Shown: positions 18,174-27,363 of the stretch, piece by piece
Layout of the letters: each line of letters opens with the position of its first letter
Numbering within the stretch: position 1 is the first letter of the stretch
Assembly (NCBI RefSeq): GCF_000974425.1
Contig: NZ_CP010429.1
Location: forward strand, 186,001 to 250,000
DNA length: 64,000 bases
Direction: 5' to 3'
DNA from: Spirosoma radiotolerans
GTDB taxonomy: Bacteria; Bacteroidota; Bacteroidia; Cytophagales; Spirosomataceae
The notes under the pieces: generated by a model
The model's database searches: none
Seen by the model: the letters and a program-made list of their open reading frames with translations, nothing else
Told to the model about the DNA's origin: nothing
Position numbers and translations under genes: made by a program

Positions 18174-20003
18174 CTACTCTTGTTTACCTGCCGGCGTCAA
18201 ACCCGCTTGAATCACGGCCTGATTAACGGCTCGTATTCGATTTGTGTCCATTTTTTCTACTTCCCGATCGTAGGTGAGCACCCCGTTTACTTCGTGCTCA
18301 ACGTCTGTGGTTTGCGTATAAATCGCTACGCTTAGTCCCCGGTAGCGCATCAATTGTTCGACCTGATCAAGCAGCATAACGTAGCGGTCGGTCAGGGCGG
18401 TTTTCGTCGGTTCATAGGCATACGCATTATTTTCGACGGGCCACATGTGCCCCCGGACAAACAAACCCACTCCCCCAAATTCGCCCAGAGATGCCGCCCG
18501 TTTGTCGTCGGGTTCCGAGGCTTTGTTAGGCCCCACGTAAATGTGGGTATCCACAAAATCGCCATTTTTGGGATCGCCGTATGCTTTTTGATAGGACGGA
18601 TTGTTATTAAAACCCGAATTGCCATTGACCAGTCGGGACGGATCATACCCCTTGACCCAGTCGGTGATAGTGGCTACATCGAAAGCGCCCCAGTTTTCAT
18701 TGAAAGGCACCCAGGCAATAATGGACGGTGAGTTATAATGGTCATCTATGATCGCTTTTAATTCGTTACGAAATGTGGTCCGGGTGGCTAGGGTGTCTTC
18801 ATCGGGATACCAGATGGCGGGCATATCCTGCCAAACCAGTAGCCCCAACTTATCCGCCCAATAATAGAATCGCTGGGGCTCGGTTTTCATATGCTTACGG
18901 ATGAGATTGTAGCCGGCTTTTTTGGTATACTCGATGTCGAATTTAAGGGCTTCCTCCGTTGGCGCGGTCAAAATACCATCGGGCCAGTAGCCCTGATCGA
19001 GCAAACCAAGTTGCATGACAAATTTCCCATTCAGCAACGGTCGAACGACGCCATTGACCTTCCCCAGATTGACGTCACGCAGGCCAGCATAACTCATCAC
19101 CTCATCCGATACCCGCCCGTTGGGGGCCGTCAAGGTAAGTTTGATATCATAAAGAAACGGAGAATCTGGCGACCAGGGCTTCGGATTAGTAATGGGCACA
19201 GAGAAAGCCGTTCCCGCCCTTCCTTCGACCCGGGCCACTTCCTTCTTGCCTTCCAGTACAACGGCCGTAACTCGGGCCGCCCCACTGGCCTTGACCTCCA
19301 GCCTGAGCTGCTTGCCCGCAAGATCCGGCAGCAGACGAATGGCCTGAATGTAATCGTGGTTGACCGGTTCGAGCCATACGGTTTGCCAGATACCGGAGGT
19401 AAACGTGTAATCACCCCGGGGACCGTTTTTTCCGGAAGGCGTACGGCCGTCATTCGGATCATAAGCGGCCACCACCAGGCTGTTGGCGTCCGGAGCCAGC
19501 CAAGCGGTTATGTCGAAGGAAAAGGCATCATATCCGCCAGCGTGGCTGCCCACTTTCTGACCGTTAACGAAAACGGTAGCTTGGTGATCGACGGCCCCAA
19601 AGTGCAACAAAATCTGCTTGCCCTTCCAGGAAGCGGGCAAGGTAAACGAACGCTGATACCACATATTAATTTCCTGCTTTCGCTGAATACCCGACAACAC
19701 TGATTCAGGACAGTAAGGCACCCGTATTTTTTGGGAGGTTGTTGGGAAAGTTAATGGGCTGGCGGGGTTATTAGCCGAGGAGACCGCTTTACCTCCCTGG
19801 TAGTTCCAGGTGCCGTTGAGGCATAGCCACTGGCTCCGTTGCAACTGTGGGCGAGGGTATTCAGCTAGTGGTTGTGAGGCAGCCAGGGCTGCTTTCGTCC
19901 AACGGGTTGGCAACTGGGCAACCTGGGCATAAACGCCTTGAGGGGAGTAGCAAAAGTGAATTAGCAGTAGCGAAACGGCAAGGAAGAAATGGTTTTTTAG
20001 CAT
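18174..20003 (-). CDS. Secreted glycoside hydrolase family 2 protein
   Basis: 609 residues from the ATG at 20003; an in-frame ATG five codons earlier (20018) is possible. Residues 1-27 are a signal peptide ending in VYAQ. Then come a jelly-roll sugar-binding domain (to about 205), an Ig-like domain (about 210-295) and a TIM barrel. The acid/base is E436 in FNENWG and the nucleophile is E508 in LGEFGG, so the enzyme should be active. GH2 covers beta-galactosidase, beta-glucuronidase, beta-mannosidase and others; the ENWG form fits a beta-galactosidase- or glucuronidase-like clade of Bacteroidota but I cannot fix the substrate. No SusCD pair or sugar regulator lies beside it. Confidence 0.9.
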   Translation of the reverse strand: MLKNHFFLAVSLLLIHFCYSPQGVYAQVAQLPTRWTKAALAASQPLAEYPRPQLQRSQWLCLNGTWNYQGGKAVSSANNPASPLTFPTTSQKIRVPYCPESVLSGIQRKQEINMWYQRSFTLPASWKGKQILLHFGAVDHQATVFVNGQKVGSHAGGYDAFSFDITAWLAPDANSLVVAAYDPNDGRTPSGKNGPRGDYTFTSGIWQTVWLEPVNHDYIQAIRLLPDLAGKQLRLEVKASGAARVTAVVLEGKKEVARVEGRAGTAFSVPITNPKPWSPDSPFLYDIKLTLTAPNGRVSDEVMSYAGLRDVNLGKVNGVVRPLLNGKFVMQLGLLDQGYWPDGILTAPTEEALKFDIEYTKKAGYNLIRKHMKTEPQRFYYWADKLGLLVWQDMPAIWYPDEDTLATRTTFRNELKAIIDDHYNSPSIIAWVPFNENWGAFDVATITDWVKGYDPSRLVNGNSGFNNNPSYQKAYGDPKNGDFVDTHIYVGPNKASEPDDKRAASLGEFGGVGLFVRGHMWPVENNAYAYEPTKTALTDRYVMLLDQVEQLMRYRGLSVAIYTQTTDVEHEVNGVLTYDREVEKMDTNRIRAVNQAVIQAGLTPAGKQE

Positions 20004-20018
20004 GGGAAAGCCTGGCAC

Positions 20019-20458
20019 AAGGGGGTAGGATTACCTTGTCAGCCAAAAGTAGAAACACAATGCTAAAAACCGACAAGGTACCAGGTGATTTGAGGGGTCT
20101 TCATCGCCTGATACCTTGGCATCGTGTAGTGACGGCCGCGGGATTGTCAGCACCCCGTCCACTAGCGCACAATGTCTTAACAAAGAAGGACAGGTTGTCA
20201 ACACCTGTAAAATTCCCCTTAACTTATTCGGCTCACGTATTCCTTTTTATCACGTGTCATTGTGTCGGAAGGATTATTTTTACGTGGCGATTGGGGTGAA
20301 TTTCAAATGAACCTAAAGAAAAATTAATCGTCAATTCAAAAGGTTATCTGTTTCGTTGATTATTCGAGTAAGAAATACAGCCTGATAATATACATCGCCA
20401 TTATAGTCAGTGTTTTTTGTTCCATCTTTTAGGAGGCTGTTTTGTATGCATAATTCAT
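20019..20458. other. Intergenic, nothing recognised
   Basis: Frames here on the plus strand (up to 150 codons, overlapping the GH2 gene) have no family signature and run antisense into that gene, so I see no real gene. There is no clear terminator for the leftward gene at 20459. Confidence 0.45.
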
Positions 20459-21025
20459 TTAGCAACCGCCTTTGCGAGGGGCACGTTTATAAATTAGTTT
20501 ACCATCCCGTTCGACATAATCGCCCACTATTATTGGATATAAATACTTGGGCGCGTGCGATACATTATGGCTTCTTATACTTATTTTGTCGTTAACTTTC
20601 AGGCTATGCAATTGCTGAAATTCATTGTTAACGTTCAAAAAATTCTTGTCATACTTTTCTGGCCCAAAACTAAGAATATAATCGTCACCGCTAATCCTGA
20701 CCATCACTCCGAAACCTAATCGTGAGCCTGGCGGAAGAGAAAGCGAGGTTACAACAGCGTCCATATTGGTAAAAGCACGTATATGCTTCCTTATTTTAGC
20801 TTCACCGGCATACACTTTTTTGCCTTCAGCAGACGCTTCCCATTTTTTGTACTTTATCCCATCAGGGGTAGCCTCCCATTTTTTCATTGCAGCTTTCCGT
20901 TCAGCAGCAGAGAGTGGTTTTGAGATTGACTTTTTAGAAGCTTCATCTTTAATTTCACGATTAGCATATAATAGTCCGCTTATGACAACCAACGGTAAGA
21001 TCAAAGCATAAATGATTCGTTTCAT
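20459..21025 (-). CDS. Small exported protein with KWEA repeats, unknown function
   Basis: 188 residues. A signal anchor lies at about 4-21, followed by a lysine-rich linker. Then comes a 13-residue repeat read twice: KKWEATPDGIKY and KKWEASAEGKKV. The C-terminal domain (MDAVVTSLSLPPGSRLGFGVMVRISGDDYILSFGP, shown only in part by LPPGSRLGFG and IRSHNVSHAPKYLYPI) looks like a small beta barrel with an SHNV block as in single-strand-binding-like or DUF-type folds. I do not recognise it. It ends in KGGC. The repeat suggests a short helical spacer with periodic charge. Confidence 0.6.
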   Translation of the reverse strand: MKRIIYALILPLVVISGLLYANREIKDEASKKSISKPLSAAERKAAMKKWEATPDGIKYKKWEASAEGKKVYAGEAKIRKHIRAFTNMDAVVTSLSLPPGSRLGFGVMVRISGDDYILSFGPEKYDKNFLNVNNEFQQLHSLKVNDKISIRSHNVSHAPKYLYPIIVGDYVERDGKLIYKRAPRKGGC

Positions 21026-21297
21026 AGTTTTGTCGGTTTAATTAAAATAAATCTTTTTCCTGATAAATCATATCCGTTCAAGGCATTCCTTTGTCAAGGA
21101 TTTCAACCACTGCAGTAGGCCACAAAACTAAAAGTCTGTATCCTGGCGTCTGTTAATTACCTGTAAAAGAATGTTAACGAAACGTAAAAGTTGCTTCTAC
21201 AGACTGCTATGGATTTTGGCCTCTAAGTAGTTGGATATACAACTGTCTTACAAAAACGCATCCGCGTGAGGTAAAGAAATAGTAAAGGCGTACCCAC

Positions 21298-22527
21298 TTA
21301 AAATGAATTCAATTTTTGACGAATCGTTTGTTTGTCAGTCTCTGTTTTTGCCCATAAAAAGGCTTGGTGATAAGACGCCTGAGCAGCTGCGTTGTCAGTA
21401 CCCGTATAGAGTTCGCCCAGCAGCACATGGTAGAAGTGATTCGTGGACAGATTTAGCTGCTTTGCCTCCTCAATAGCCTGTCGATTACCATACACCTTAG
21501 AGACAGCGACTAATCGATTTAAAGCCGCTATGGGAGAATAAACCAGTTGCAACAGGCGGTCATATAAGAAAAGTATATGTTTCCATTTTTCGGGGGTATC
21601 CTCTTTGAGCGTGTGCCAATAAGCAATGCTGGCTTCCAGATGAAATCTGGAAACCGATTCGCCCTGGGAGGCCTCATGTAAATAATACGCCCCTCGGCTT
21701 ATCAATTCATCGTCCCACCGAGTGGGGTCCTGATCCTGCAGTAGAATGAATTGACCGGTTTCTGTCTTTCGGGCGGCAAATCGGGAGCCATGAAAGCACA
21801 TCAGGGCGTAGAGGGCTTTTACGGCAGGCAGGCTTGTCCTAGGAGTGGCGATTAATGAATTAGTTAGGCGCATGGCTTCCTGGCAAAGCTCTAGGCGGAG
21901 AATCGCGTCTTGACTTTCAGAATAATACCCCTCGTTATACAACAGATAAAGGGTCGTTAAAACTGTTTCCAGCCTACTTTCGATTTGGCTCTCCGGGGGA
22001 AGTTGGAGGGTCACTTTTTCAGCTTTTAACTTCGCTTTGGCTCGATAGAGCCGTTTATGGATTGTCTCTTTCGTGCTCAAGAGGGCATTAGCAATCTCGT
22101 CAATGCCAAACCCACACAAAATGCGAAGGGCCAGACTAACTTGGGCTTCTACTGGAATGGAGGGATGGCAGATGGCAAAAAATAGCTGTAGCTGGCTATC
22201 AACAATGCTTTGGTCCGAAAAATCAATGGGCAATTCATCAACCGTGGACGTTATTAATTGAAGTTCGCCTGAAATTTTTTGTCGAAACAAGGCCTGCCGC
22301 TTCAGGTGATTTTTTGTCTTGTTTTTAGCCACCGTATACAGCCAGGCGGTGGGATTTTCGGGCTTGCCTTTGTAGGGCCAGGTCGCTAAGGCCAGCAAAA
22401 AGGTGTCGCTGACAATGTCCTCGATGGAGTCTAAGTTATCCACACCAACGGTTTTGGAGAGGACCGCGCAAATTTTACTAAACTCGCTCCTGAATAAGTG
22501 GGGGATCAGATCTGCAGGGGTCATCAC
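21298..22527 (-). CDS. ECF42-type RNA polymerase sigma factor with C-terminal extension
   Basis: 409 residues, over twice the length of a plain ECF factor. Residues 1-80 hold sigma region 2 (SIEDIVSDTFLLALATWPYKGKPENPTAWL), about 105-165 region 4 (LALRILCGFGIDEIANALLSTKETIHKRLYRAK), and 175-409 is the long alpha-helical TPR-like extension (DUF6596 type: YLLYNEGYYSES, ALYALMCFHGSRFAAR). This architecture defines ECF42, whose genes neighbour DGPF/YCII proteins; that is exactly the case here. No anti-sigma factor is present, and the extension is thought to do the regulation in this group. Confidence 0.9.
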   Translation of the reverse strand: MMTPADLIPHLFRSEFSKICAVLSKTVGVDNLDSIEDIVSDTFLLALATWPYKGKPENPTAWLYTVAKNKTKNHLKRQALFRQKISGELQLITSTVDELPIDFSDQSIVDSQLQLFFAICHPSIPVEAQVSLALRILCGFGIDEIANALLSTKETIHKRLYRAKAKLKAEKVTLQLPPESQIESRLETVLTTLYLLYNEGYYSESQDAILRLELCQEAMRLTNSLIATPRTSLPAVKALYALMCFHGSRFAARKTETGQFILLQDQDPTRWDDELISRGAYYLHEASQGESVSRFHLEASIAYWHTLKEDTPEKWKHILFLYDRLLQLVYSPIAALNRLVAVSKVYGNRQAIEEAKQLNLSTNHFYHVLLGELYTGTDNAAAQASYHQAFLWAKTETDKQTIRQKLNSF

Positions 22528-22728
22528 TAGAAGACATTCACAAACTTAAATCGATCAATATCGGACCGTTACGCGCTTAATAGATCGACGTGGCTTAACA
22601 AACGGGATGGTAATACGTTCCCGTTCGCTAAGCCTCTGCCTAATCGCCAGCACTTATTAGAGAAATTGGGGGCGTAGTGGGTAGTTTTTGTTGCGTGGGT
22701 TGACCGCCCTGGAGAACTCATGAAGCAA

Positions 22729-23094
22729 TCAACTGTTTGAGGATGAATGTTCACTAATTTGGCGCACTTCTACACTATTGCCCTCCTCTTGTAATATGGG
22801 GCAACCTTTTGCCACCTCCAGCGCTTCCTGAAGTGAATTGGCCTTTATAATAATGAGTCCGCCCAGAGTTTCTTTAATTTCACCAAAAGGGCCGTTAGTA
22901 ATCAGCGTTCTGGAATTTTTAGTCGTCACCACCCGTGCCTTATCAAAGGGTAAGCCAATGCCGCTGACAAATTCCGTTGGGGCTGTAATCCCGTCAATCC
23001 ATTCCATAGTTTGTTTCATCCATTGCTGGATTTGTTCCGGCGAGGCAATTTTTTTGCCGTCTTCATGCCGCATAATGAGTGCAAACTCGTCCAT
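22729..23094 (-). CDS. DGPF/YCII-related domain protein, ECF42 partner
   Basis: 121 residues of the YCII-related (PhnB/DGPF) fold: EFALIMRHEDG at the start, the central GLPFDKARVVTTKNSRTLITNGPFGEIKE with the diagnostic D/N-G-P-F (here NGPF), then GGLIIIKANSLQEALEVAKGCP. These ferredoxin-like alpha-beta barrel proteins are of unknown enzymology. The gene lies 201 bases before the ECF42 gene on the same strand, the standard pairing, and is probably its target. Confidence 0.9.
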   Translation of the reverse strand: MDEFALIMRHEDGKKIASPEQIQQWMKQTMEWIDGITAPTEFVSGIGLPFDKARVVTTKNSRTLITNGPFGEIKETLGGLIIIKANSLQEALEVAKGCPILQEEGNSVEVRQISEHSSSNS

Positions 23095-23242
23095 GATCTG
23101 TTCGTTTTAACGGTTTAACCTGGTAGGAATTAACTTGAGGGTTTCTGATCGGATAGCGTCCTTTAAAAACGCCAGTACAATTGACTATGAATTCGTCTTC
23201 TTTGGCAAGATCGGGTCCATCCGGGTCCTGAGTTCGATCAGC

Positions 23243-23677
23243 TTAGCGGCTATTGGCCGGTATAGTAATCATCCAGCTAATGCCATACTGATCAGTGACC
23301 ATGCCAAAGATATCCCCCCAAAACTGCTTTATCAGCGGGGCCGTTATTTGCCCGTTAGCCGCTAGCTTTTCCATGTAACTGGTTAATTGAGCCTCGTCCG
23401 TGCCTGCCAGTGATAAACCAAATTGCCCTGTGTTTTTAGTTTCTGAAAGATGAGGGTTGTCACTTGCTGTCAGAATGATATCGCCGGTTAGTTTGGCAAA
23501 CATGATCTTTGTTTTCATGACATCACTATTGGCATTGGGATCTTTATGGGCACCGGCCGGCCCCTGCCCGAAGGTAGTCAGTGTCAACTCACCGCCAAAT
23601 GTAGTCTGATAAAATTCCATGGCTTGCTGACAATTTCCGCCAAAGAATAGATGAGGGGTAAGGGTTACTGGTGTCAT
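23243..23677 (-). CDS. VOC/PhnB-like protein
   Basis: 144 residues with the paired beta-alpha-beta-beta-beta modules of the vicinal oxygen chelate fold: PHLFFGGNCQQAMEFYQTTFGG, then HKDP, MFAKLTGDIILTASD, and GDIFGMVTDQYGISWMI. It matches the PhnB-like branch. It is 148 bases upstream of the DGPF gene, same strand, giving a VOC-DGPF-ECF42 set. Confidence 0.88.
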   Translation of the reverse strand: MTPVTLTPHLFFGGNCQQAMEFYQTTFGGELTLTTFGQGPAGAHKDPNANSDVMKTKIMFAKLTGDIILTASDNPHLSETKNTGQFGLSLAGTDEAQLTSYMEKLAANGQITAPLIKQFWGDIFGMVTDQYGISWMITIPANSR

Positions 23678-24239
23678 AGTAGTAAGCGCTAAGTGATTGA
23701 TTCAGCTCACCCCTGTTACCGGAGAACTGGTTTATAGGTTACAGACAAACGAGATGATCAGAATAGGACATCATCCGGAGAAATTTTTTACAAGGTGTAT
23801 CCTGGTTAAAAAGCCAAGCTCCAGGCCTGTAAGAAAAGACTCTTTGCCTGCTCTTAACTTTGTGCTTCTCTCTCAATGCCTCTGATGCAGAACAGGAGGA
23901 TGGGATTAGTAGGATCAAATTGCGTGGATAAGAGATTGCTTGATCACTAATCTATCCAAATAAAGGATTTTCACAAGCGCTCCCGATTAAGACGAAGTAG
24001 GATTAATTCATTCGCTTCTCAAATGGGAGCTCTCAGGGCATAACGTCTGACTAGTTAGTTGATGCTTCGTTCTGCTTGTAATCAATAATGAAGGCTATAG
24101 GAGGAATGGCTAAATAGCAGCAGTGATGACTGGTTTTGATGCTTCAACAAGTTATCAGGGACAAATGCATAGCGCCTTGATACTTGGTAACCTCGCCTAC
24201 ACTAGAGCCCAGAGGCAAACCCATCTACTATCATTTCAA
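23678..24239. other. Intergenic, nothing recognised
   Basis: No credible gene in 560 bases; the one 62-codon frame (23697-23885) lacks any pattern. Upstream half should hold the promoter of the VOC-DGPF-ECF42 operon, but I cannot name its elements. Confidence 0.45.
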
Positions 24240-25172
24240 TCATTCTATGACGGCATGAGTAGCGTATTTCTGGATTAAGTAGGCCAGTCTTCCTCCTTTG
24301 ATGGCACGAGTGGCCAGAAAACTGAACAGGGGTTGGGCGATCCTTTGTAAGCCTACCATGTGCGAGTCGTTCAAATGAGTAAATAAGGCCAAATCAGACA
24401 GGCTTTTTGGGGTCCCGCTTTCACTGGCTAACCCATCTTTGGCCAGTCCTTTGGCGATGAGCAGGGCTTGCTCAAAACCCAGGTTTCCTGGCGAAACCGT
24501 TACCCGAATCAGGCATTGCTGATCGGACGTATTGTGGAAAAAATGCGTTTGCCCCCGCTGGATGGTGGCCGTCTGACCGGCCTGTAGAGTGAGCGTTTGA
24601 TCACCCCGCCCAACGATTAACTCGCCATTCAGTACCTCGAAGGTTTCGGAGAATAATTCATGGTAGTGCCAGGGCGTACGTTCGCCGGGCAGGATCCTAA
24701 ATTCGAGTACACTAATGCCGCCTTCGGTTACTGACGAAATTCGTTTTACGTAAGCGTTGGTATTGCCCGACGGGCCTGCGGTAGTTTCTGGTGTTGACTT
24801 ACCTAAAAAATAACACAGTAGCCATAGGGTAATGACCGTACTACCATGAATGAGCATGGCCCACAGATCACTGCCGGGAGTATTCCAAACAATGAGCATA
24901 TCCGCCAAAGGAATGATAGAGCCGGCCAGCAAGGTAAGAAACAAGGGTTTACGGTATTGATGCCAAGCGAACAGCACTACAATTAAGCCTGAGAAGATGT
25001 CCCGGATGCCCTTGATAGAATGAAATGCGTAGTTAGGCTGGTTGTAACGAAGGCCGAATCCAGCTTCCGCTACTTCGGGAGCCAGCAAAAAACGAGCGCC
25101 GATGAAAAGCATGCCTACACCAATGAGTAAGCTGATCAACCGGAGGGGGGTAGGAATCTGTTGCGTTGTCAT
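24240..25172 (-). CDS. DUF4267-like membrane domain fused to a cupin
   Basis: 310 residues. About 8-128 holds four hydrophobic helices with GARFLLAPEVAEAGFGLR and IKGIRDIFSGLIV, the pattern of DUF4267. About 145-230 is a single cupin barrel (GERTPWHYHELFSETFEVLNG with metal-type H-Y-H and E, then GQTHFFHNTS). A C-terminal tail of about 80 residues follows. A cytoplasmic or periplasmic cupin tethered to a DUF4267 membrane domain is unusual to me. A Crp/Fnr regulator precedes it by 57 bases on the same strand, suggesting one transcript. Confidence 0.8.
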   Translation of the reverse strand: MTTQQIPTPLRLISLLIGVGMLFIGARFLLAPEVAEAGFGLRYNQPNYAFHSIKGIRDIFSGLIVVLFAWHQYRKPLFLTLLAGSIIPLADMLIVWNTPGSDLWAMLIHGSTVITLWLLCYFLGKSTPETTAGPSGNTNAYVKRISSVTEGGISVLEFRILPGERTPWHYHELFSETFEVLNGELIVGRGDQTLTLQAGQTATIQRGQTHFFHNTSDQQCLIRVTVSPGNLGFEQALLIAKGLAKDGLASESGTPKSLSDLALFTHLNDSHMVGLQRIAQPLFSFLATRAIKGGRLAYLIQKYATHAVIE

Positions 25173-25229
25173 GATCTTGTGCGTTTATAAGTACAGCACA
25201 AAATTCAGGAGCCAGCCCAAGCTCTGCAT

Positions 25230-25841
25230 TCACTCAGGTGAAGAAAGACGGCTGTAGTGCTTACCAGCCCATCGCGCCCGGATGCGGCTTAGAGACTGGG
25301 GTTTGACCCCCACGTAGGAGGCAATATGATACTGGGTAATGCGGGTTGAAAGGGTAGGATAGTTCTCAAGAAAGGCTTGATAACGCAACTCGGGAGCGTC
25401 AGTATAGAGGGAGACCAGTTGCCCAATGGTTTTGACAAAAATCTGTTCAATAGCAACCCGGCCAAATCGTTCCCCATGGGTCAATTGGGCAAACAACCGT
25501 TGCAGATTAGATAATGAAATAACCAGTAAGTCTGACTCCTCAATGGCTTGAATAGTTCGTCGGCAGGGCCGTTGGGGCAGAAAGCTTTCATAGTCACAGA
25601 CAAAGTCATTTTCCAAGCCGAAGTCATAAATTTTTTCGTCGCCGTCCTGATTGACAAAATACCGCACTAAGCCGGTATGAATAAAGCCAACGTGTTGGCA
25701 AACCTGCCCTTGTTGAACAAAATACTCGCCTTTTTTCAGCCGGTAAGGCTGAAAGACGCTCTTGATCAGTGTAGTATCTGTTTCACTGAGTGGTACGATT
25801 TGCCGTATTGTCTCAATCAGCGCAATCAAGGGGTCACTCAT
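25230..25841 (-). CDS. Crp/Fnr family transcriptional regulator
   Basis: 203 residues from ATG 25841; the open frame runs back a further 33 codons to 25940, but the Crp-like fold starts at about LIALIETIRQIVPLSE, so I prefer the shorter form. The cyclic-nucleotide-binding-like barrel spans about 20-120 (LKKGEYFVQQGQVCQHVGFIHTG, VCDYESFL), the dimer helix about 120-145, and the C-terminal HTH contains ITQYHIASYVGVKPQSLSRIRA. No Fe-S cysteine cluster is seen. Ligand unknown. It is cotranscribed with, and probably controls, the DUF4267-cupin gene. Confidence 0.9.
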   Translation of the reverse strand: MSDPLIALIETIRQIVPLSETDTTLIKSVFQPYRLKKGEYFVQQGQVCQHVGFIHTGLVRYFVNQDGDEKIYDFGLENDFVCDYESFLPQRPCRRTIQAIEESDLLVISLSNLQRLFAQLTHGERFGRVAIEQIFVKTIGQLVSLYTDAPELRYQAFLENYPTLSTRITQYHIASYVGVKPQSLSRIRARWAGKHYSRLSSPE

Positions 25842-26208
25842 CAGGAGTTGGGTTATAGGGTCAAGCCGGCTGCTTTCAAGCCAGCCAAAATTGGATTTAA
25901 TCGAGCAATTTTCAAAAAAGCCTCCTGCCGAAGACGACATAGTTTATCCAGGCTTGATTTGCTGTACCATTTATTCATCAGAATCGCTTCGCCACTTACC
26001 AATCAGATATAGTTGGAGACTTGTACCAGGCGGTTAAATTAGCGCTAACGAAACAGCGTTCTGAACACTGGCTTATTTGCCCATATTATCTTTTATTGTC
26101 CTAACAATTTTTTGCACCATCTAAAACTAGTACTAGGAATACCTTTAAAAAGATGCAATTGATAGTTAGTGTTTTTTGACTAAAACTTGTTAATTTATTT
26201 AAATCGCT
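25842..26208. other. Divergent intergenic region
   Basis: Between the Crp/Fnr gene and the exported NTF2-like gene. It is AT-rich near 26150-26208 and should hold both promoters. No clear operator was found. Confidence 0.4.
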
Positions 26209-26655
26209 ATGAAATTATTATCTGTAATAATCTTATTAACAGCCGTTGCTTTTAGTCCACTCTATGGACAAAGTAAAACAGACGAACAGAACGTGAAGCA
26301 GGTTATAAATGGCTTTTTTCAGGCTTTATCTGATGAGGATATACCTTCTTTGAGAAGTTACTGCCGAACAGACTTTACATTGTTAGAGAGTGGAGAAATC
26401 TGGTCATTGGATACCTTGGAGGCTAAGATAAAGCCTTATTTTGGTCAAGGGGCCAGGCGCATCAACAAAATCGACTTCAAGAAAATAGTTATAAAAGGAA
26501 CCAGTGCTTGGGTGGTTTATTTTAACCAAGCCGATATGGAACTGAATGCTAGAAAAGGAACCATCAATTGGTTAGAGAGTGCCGTCTTAACTAAAAATGA
26601 AGGCCAGTGGAAACTAACACTACTTCATTCAACAACGCTTCCCAAAAAAAAATAA
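26209..26655 (+). CDS. Exported NTF2/DUF4440-like protein
   Basis: 148 residues. The signal peptide (MKLLSVIILLTAVAFSPLYGQ) is followed by a DUF4440/SnoaL-like domain: EQNVKQVINGFFQALSDEDI, YCRTDFTLLESGEIW, WVVYFNQADMEL, WLESAVLTKNEGQWKLTLLHSTTL. This is the standard small ligand-binding fold for the family, with no catalytic residue assignable. It is a single gene and unrelated in sequence detail to the NTF2-like protein at 12770. Confidence 0.85.
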   Translation: MKLLSVIILLTAVAFSPLYGQSKTDEQNVKQVINGFFQALSDEDIPSLRSYCRTDFTLLESGEIWSLDTLEAKIKPYFGQGARRINKIDFKKIVIKGTSAWVVYFNQADMELNARKGTINWLESAVLTKNEGQWKLTLLHSTTLPKKK

Positions 26656-26790
26656 AATACGGAACGACGAACTAGGGTTGAGAGCTATTGAAAATAATCG
26701 TCTCAGCCAATATCAACTCGGATACTTCTTAGCCTAACTCGCCGTGTCTCCTGCTATTTTTGCCGCTGTCATACGCAAGGCAACAATAGC

Positions 26791-26934
26791 ATGGAAAGCG
26801 AGAAAAAAACAACCGTCTGGTTTATCACCGGGGCCTCGAAAGGGATGGGCTTAGCCCTCGTTAAATTGCCACTGGCTAAAGGACTCGTCGTAGCCGCCAC
26901 GTCCCGAAACGGGTCGCTCAGGCGGTTGAAGTGA
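26791..26934 (+). pseudogene. N-terminal fragment of a short-chain dehydrogenase
   Basis: Reads MESEKKTTVWFITGASKG, then MGLALVK, KGLVVAATSRNG, and stops at TGA 26932-26934, 47 codons in. This is the first Rossmann strand, TGASKGMG cofactor loop and the second strand of an SDR. The rest of the enzyme is missing: from about 26908 the DNA reads, in another phase, as a histidine kinase. The gene was cut off by a recombination or deletion that joined it to kinase sequence. Confidence 0.8.
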
Positions 26935-27363
26935 TGCAGCCGCTGTTATGCGAACGCGGGTCGGCAGCTGCGTGTCCAGTTGGCTGAGTATCCAGTCTAT
27001 TTGGCCGGTGACGCAACTCGGCTCCATCAGGTGGTGGTCAACTTGCTGACCAACGGCTTACGCTATACCCACGAGGGAGGCCAGATTTGGCTCACCCTGG
27101 AGCAGTCTGGCCAGCAGGCAATCGTGCGGGGTGTTGACAACGGCATTGGGTTGGCCGCCGATCAATTGGGAACGTTATTCGAACGGTTCGTGCAGATCGA
27201 TCACTCGCTCGCCCGTTCGCATGGTGGCTTGGGTCTGGAGCTGGCCTTGGTGCAACAACTGGTCCATCTGCACGGTAGTCAGGTCGAGGCCCATAGTCCA
27301 GGGCTCGAACAAGGCAGTGAGTTTGTGGTTTATCTACCAGCTTTAATTACTAGCTCACTATGA
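26908..27363 (+). pseudogene. Histidine kinase C-terminal fragment with a frameshift
   Basis: From about 26910 one phase reads RVAQAVEVMQPLLCERG. After a one-base shift near 26958-26961 another phase continues RQLRVQLAEYPVYLAGDATRL, then the HATPase N box (VVNLLTNGLRY), DNGIGL and GGLGLELALVQQLV. The whole aligns by eye with residues of the hybrid kinase at 46178-50125 (HQAADSMRPLYQEQGKRLQ and onward). The PAS, HisKA and phosphoacceptor histidine are absent. A TTG at 26980 could start a 127-residue ATPase-only protein, but I regard it as a remnant. Confidence 0.8.

Noticed and set aside
19847-20299. Plus-strand frame of 150 codons antisense to the GH2 gene start
   Set aside because: No family signature and it runs opposite to a well-supported enzyme gene; its length comes from the low stop frequency of that strand.
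26980-27363. Functional ATPase-only kinase starting at TTG 26980
   Set aside because: It lacks the HisKA dimerisation and phosphoacceptor part, and the upstream phase shows it continuing a broken longer gene.
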